From: Actinomycetes bacterium | GTDB lineage: Bacteria > Actinomycetota > Actinomycetes > Mycobacteriales > Micromonosporaceae | Assembly (NCBI GenBank): GCA_023437285.1 | Contig: JAEZGP010000757.1 | Span: forward strand, 1 to 6,143 | Reading direction: 5' to 3' | Length of the DNA stretch: 6,143 nt | Shown here: piece after piece, positions 5,342 through 6,143 of the stretch | Position numbering within the stretch: the first letter of the stretch is position 1 | Layout: every line of letters begins with the position of its first letter | Made by a program: the position numbers and the translations under genes | Notes under the pieces: model-generated | Databases searched by the model: none | What the model was told of the DNA's origin: nothing | Seen by the model: only the letters and a program-made list of their open reading frames with translations

Positions 5342-5357
5342 AAGTGGCCCTAGCGCG
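5328..5357. repeat. 30-bp exact direct repeat, copy B (behind tsaD)
   Basis: Identical to 2440-2469 and in the same orientation. Copy B is entirely non-coding, 21 nt past the tsaD stop codon, while copy A carries the mycosin stop. Identity is confined to one side of the hairpin; the opposite arm (from 5302) has diverged, with two fewer bases and GTGGCCC in direct rather than inverted orientation. Confidence 0.9.
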
Positions 5358-5378
5358 GTCAAGGCGGCCGGCGGTGCG

Positions 5379-6143
5379 TCAGACGGTGACCGTCGTTACC
5401 GGGAGGGCCGAGTCCGTGGGGAGGGTCAAGGCGCTCGGGGCGACACCTGCTACCACCAGGCGAGCGCCGAGCGCGGCGACCATGGCGCCGTTGTCGGTGC
5501 ACAGGCCGGGACGGGGTACGCGTACCTCGATGCCGTGCGGGGCGCACCGTTCGACGGCGAGCGCGCGGAGGCGGGAGTTGGCCGCCACGCCCCCGCCGAT
5601 GATCAGGGTGCGTACTCCCCGCGTACGGCACGCGTCGACGGCCTTGCGGGTGAGGACGTCGCAGACGGCCTCCTGGAACGAGGCGGCCACGTCGGCGACG
5701 GGGACCGGGTCGCCGGAGCGTTCGCGGGCCTCGACCCAGCGGGCGACGGCGGTTTTGAGGCCCGAGAACGAGAAGTCGAAGCGGTGCGCCTCAAGGTCCT
5801 TCGGCGCGGTGAGGCCGCGCGGGAAGGCGATCGCGTCGCCCGATCCGCCCTGCGCGGCGCGGTCGATGGGCGGGCCGCCGGGGAACGGCATGTCGAGCAG
5901 CCGGGCGACCTTGTCGTACGCCTCGCCAGCGGCGTCGTCGATGGTGGCGCCGAGCGGCTCGTATGTTCCGGCGACGTCGTCGACGTAGAGCAGGGACGAG
6001 TGGCCGCCCGACACGAGCAGCGCGATGGCGGGTTCGGCCAGCAGCCCGTGGCCACCCGATTCGGCGGCGAGCGTGTCGACGGCGACGTGCGCGGCGAGGT
6101 GGTTGACGCCGTAGATGGGTTTTTCGGCCGCCAGGGCGTACCC
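5379..6143 (-). CDS. tsaD: TsaD, tRNA N6-threonylcarbamoyladenosine transferase (N-terminus cut by window edge)
   Basis: The visible 254 residues are the C-terminal three quarters of TsaD (Gcp/Kae1/Qri7 family, usually about 340-350 residues). With TsaB and TsaE it transfers the threonylcarbamoyl group from TC-AMP to A37 of ANN-decoding tRNAs, making t6A in the cytoplasm. Family motifs in order: NHLAAH (14-19 of the visible part), the HxxxH metal ligands; LLVSGGH (42-48); GEAYDKVAR (73-81); PGGPPIDR (88-95); [11 protein letters not shown] (122-132); [11 protein letters not shown] (183-193); and CTDNGAM (215-221), whose Asp is the third metal ligand. All key residues are present, so the enzyme should be active. 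The frame is open to the right edge. Downstream, a hairpin and direct repeat separate it from the secretion operon on the same strand. Confidence 0.97.
   Translation of the reverse strand, partial: GYALAAEKPIYGVNHLAAHVAVDTLAAESGGHGLLAEPAIALLVSGGHSSLLYVDDVAGTYEPLGATIDDAAGEAYDKVARLLDMPFPGGPPIDRAAQGGSGDAIAFPRGLTAPKDLEAHRFDFSFSGLKTAVARWVEARERSGDPVPVADVAASFQEAVCDVLTRKAVDACRTRGVRTLIIGGGVAANSRLRALAVERCAPHGIEVRVPRPGLCTDNGAMVAALGARLVVAGVAPSALTLPTDSALPVTTVTV

Larger units (their letters stand above)
2440..5357. other. Putative acquired type VII secretion cassette bounded by direct repeats
   Basis: The three coupled genes (PE/EsxB-like, PPE-like, mycosin) and their promoter region sit between two exact 30-bp direct repeats. 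Sixty-base rows counted by hand inside the cassette have 57% (4861-4920), 58% (3121-3180), 62% (3061-3120) and 67% (4441-4500) G+C. Rows outside it have 67% (5941-6000), 70% (661-720 and 5761-5820) and 77% (1201-1260). No integrase, transposase or resolvase is present, so mobility is inferred from the repeats, the composition and the position behind tsaD. Confidence 0.4.

Noticed and set aside
2440..5357. The bracketing repeats as ends of an insertion sequence
   Set aside because: They are direct, not inverted, relative to each other, and no transposase is encoded between them.
5228..5362. A longer N-terminus (45 extra residues, start near 5362) for the 163-residue protein
   Set aside because: It would translate the hairpin repeat behind tsaD and has no ribosome-binding site there, while GGGGAGG directly precedes the start at 5227/5224.

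Overview
The window comes from a high-GC Gram-positive genome, most likely an actinomycete of the Micromonosporaceae type. The basis is about 70-77% G+C in the hand-counted rows outside the central cassette, GTG starts, TANNNT promoter hexamers close to start codons, and a mycosin-type protease next to WXG/PPE-like proteins. The family-level assignment is an inference.

Layout. (1) 1-1085, minus: the membrane domain of a type I ABC exporter, cut by the left edge before its nucleotide-binding domain. (2) 1086-1157: a short divergent promoter region with a GGCGCC inverted repeat and a likely leaderless promoter. (3) 1158-1967, plus: a HAD-superfamily hydrolase with an unusual Pro/Ala/Gly tail made of four 18-bp repeats. 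(4) 1948-2202, minus: a small protein of about 84 residues with a possible ferredoxin-like (ABM-like) fold, convergent with the hydrolase and overlapping it by 20 bp. (5) 2203-2451: non-coding, with a 50-nt near-perfect palindrome and a second hairpin. (6) 2452-5227, minus: a tightly coupled three-gene operon, transcribed as a small helical protein with a YxxxD motif, then a PPE/WXG-like protein with a long disordered tail, then a membrane-anchored mycosin (subtilase). Both internal junctions are GTGA start/stop overlaps. (7) 5228-5378: promoter region of that operon, a perfect DnaA-box match and another hairpin. (8) 5379-6143, minus: the C-terminal three quarters of tsaD, the tRNA t6A modification enzyme, cut by the right edge.

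The operon in the middle is the part worth attention. It looks like a minimal type VII (ESX) secretion satellite: a PE/EsxB-like plus PPE/EspB-like secreted pair and a dedicated mycosin, with no EccB/C/D/E component in view. It is bracketed by two exact 30-bp direct repeats (2440-2469 and 5328-5357), 2888 bp apart. Each repeat forms one side of a hairpin with a 10-nt loop. One copy lies just after the tsaD stop; the other contains the mycosin stop codon and its last five codons. Rows sampled inside the cassette have lower G+C (about 57-67%) than rows sampled outside it (67-77%). The simplest reading is that the cassette was acquired and inserted at the terminator-like repeat behind tsaD. An alternative is that both copies are members of a dispersed terminator/REP family. 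The other genes look like ordinary actinobacterial housekeeping or accessory genes.
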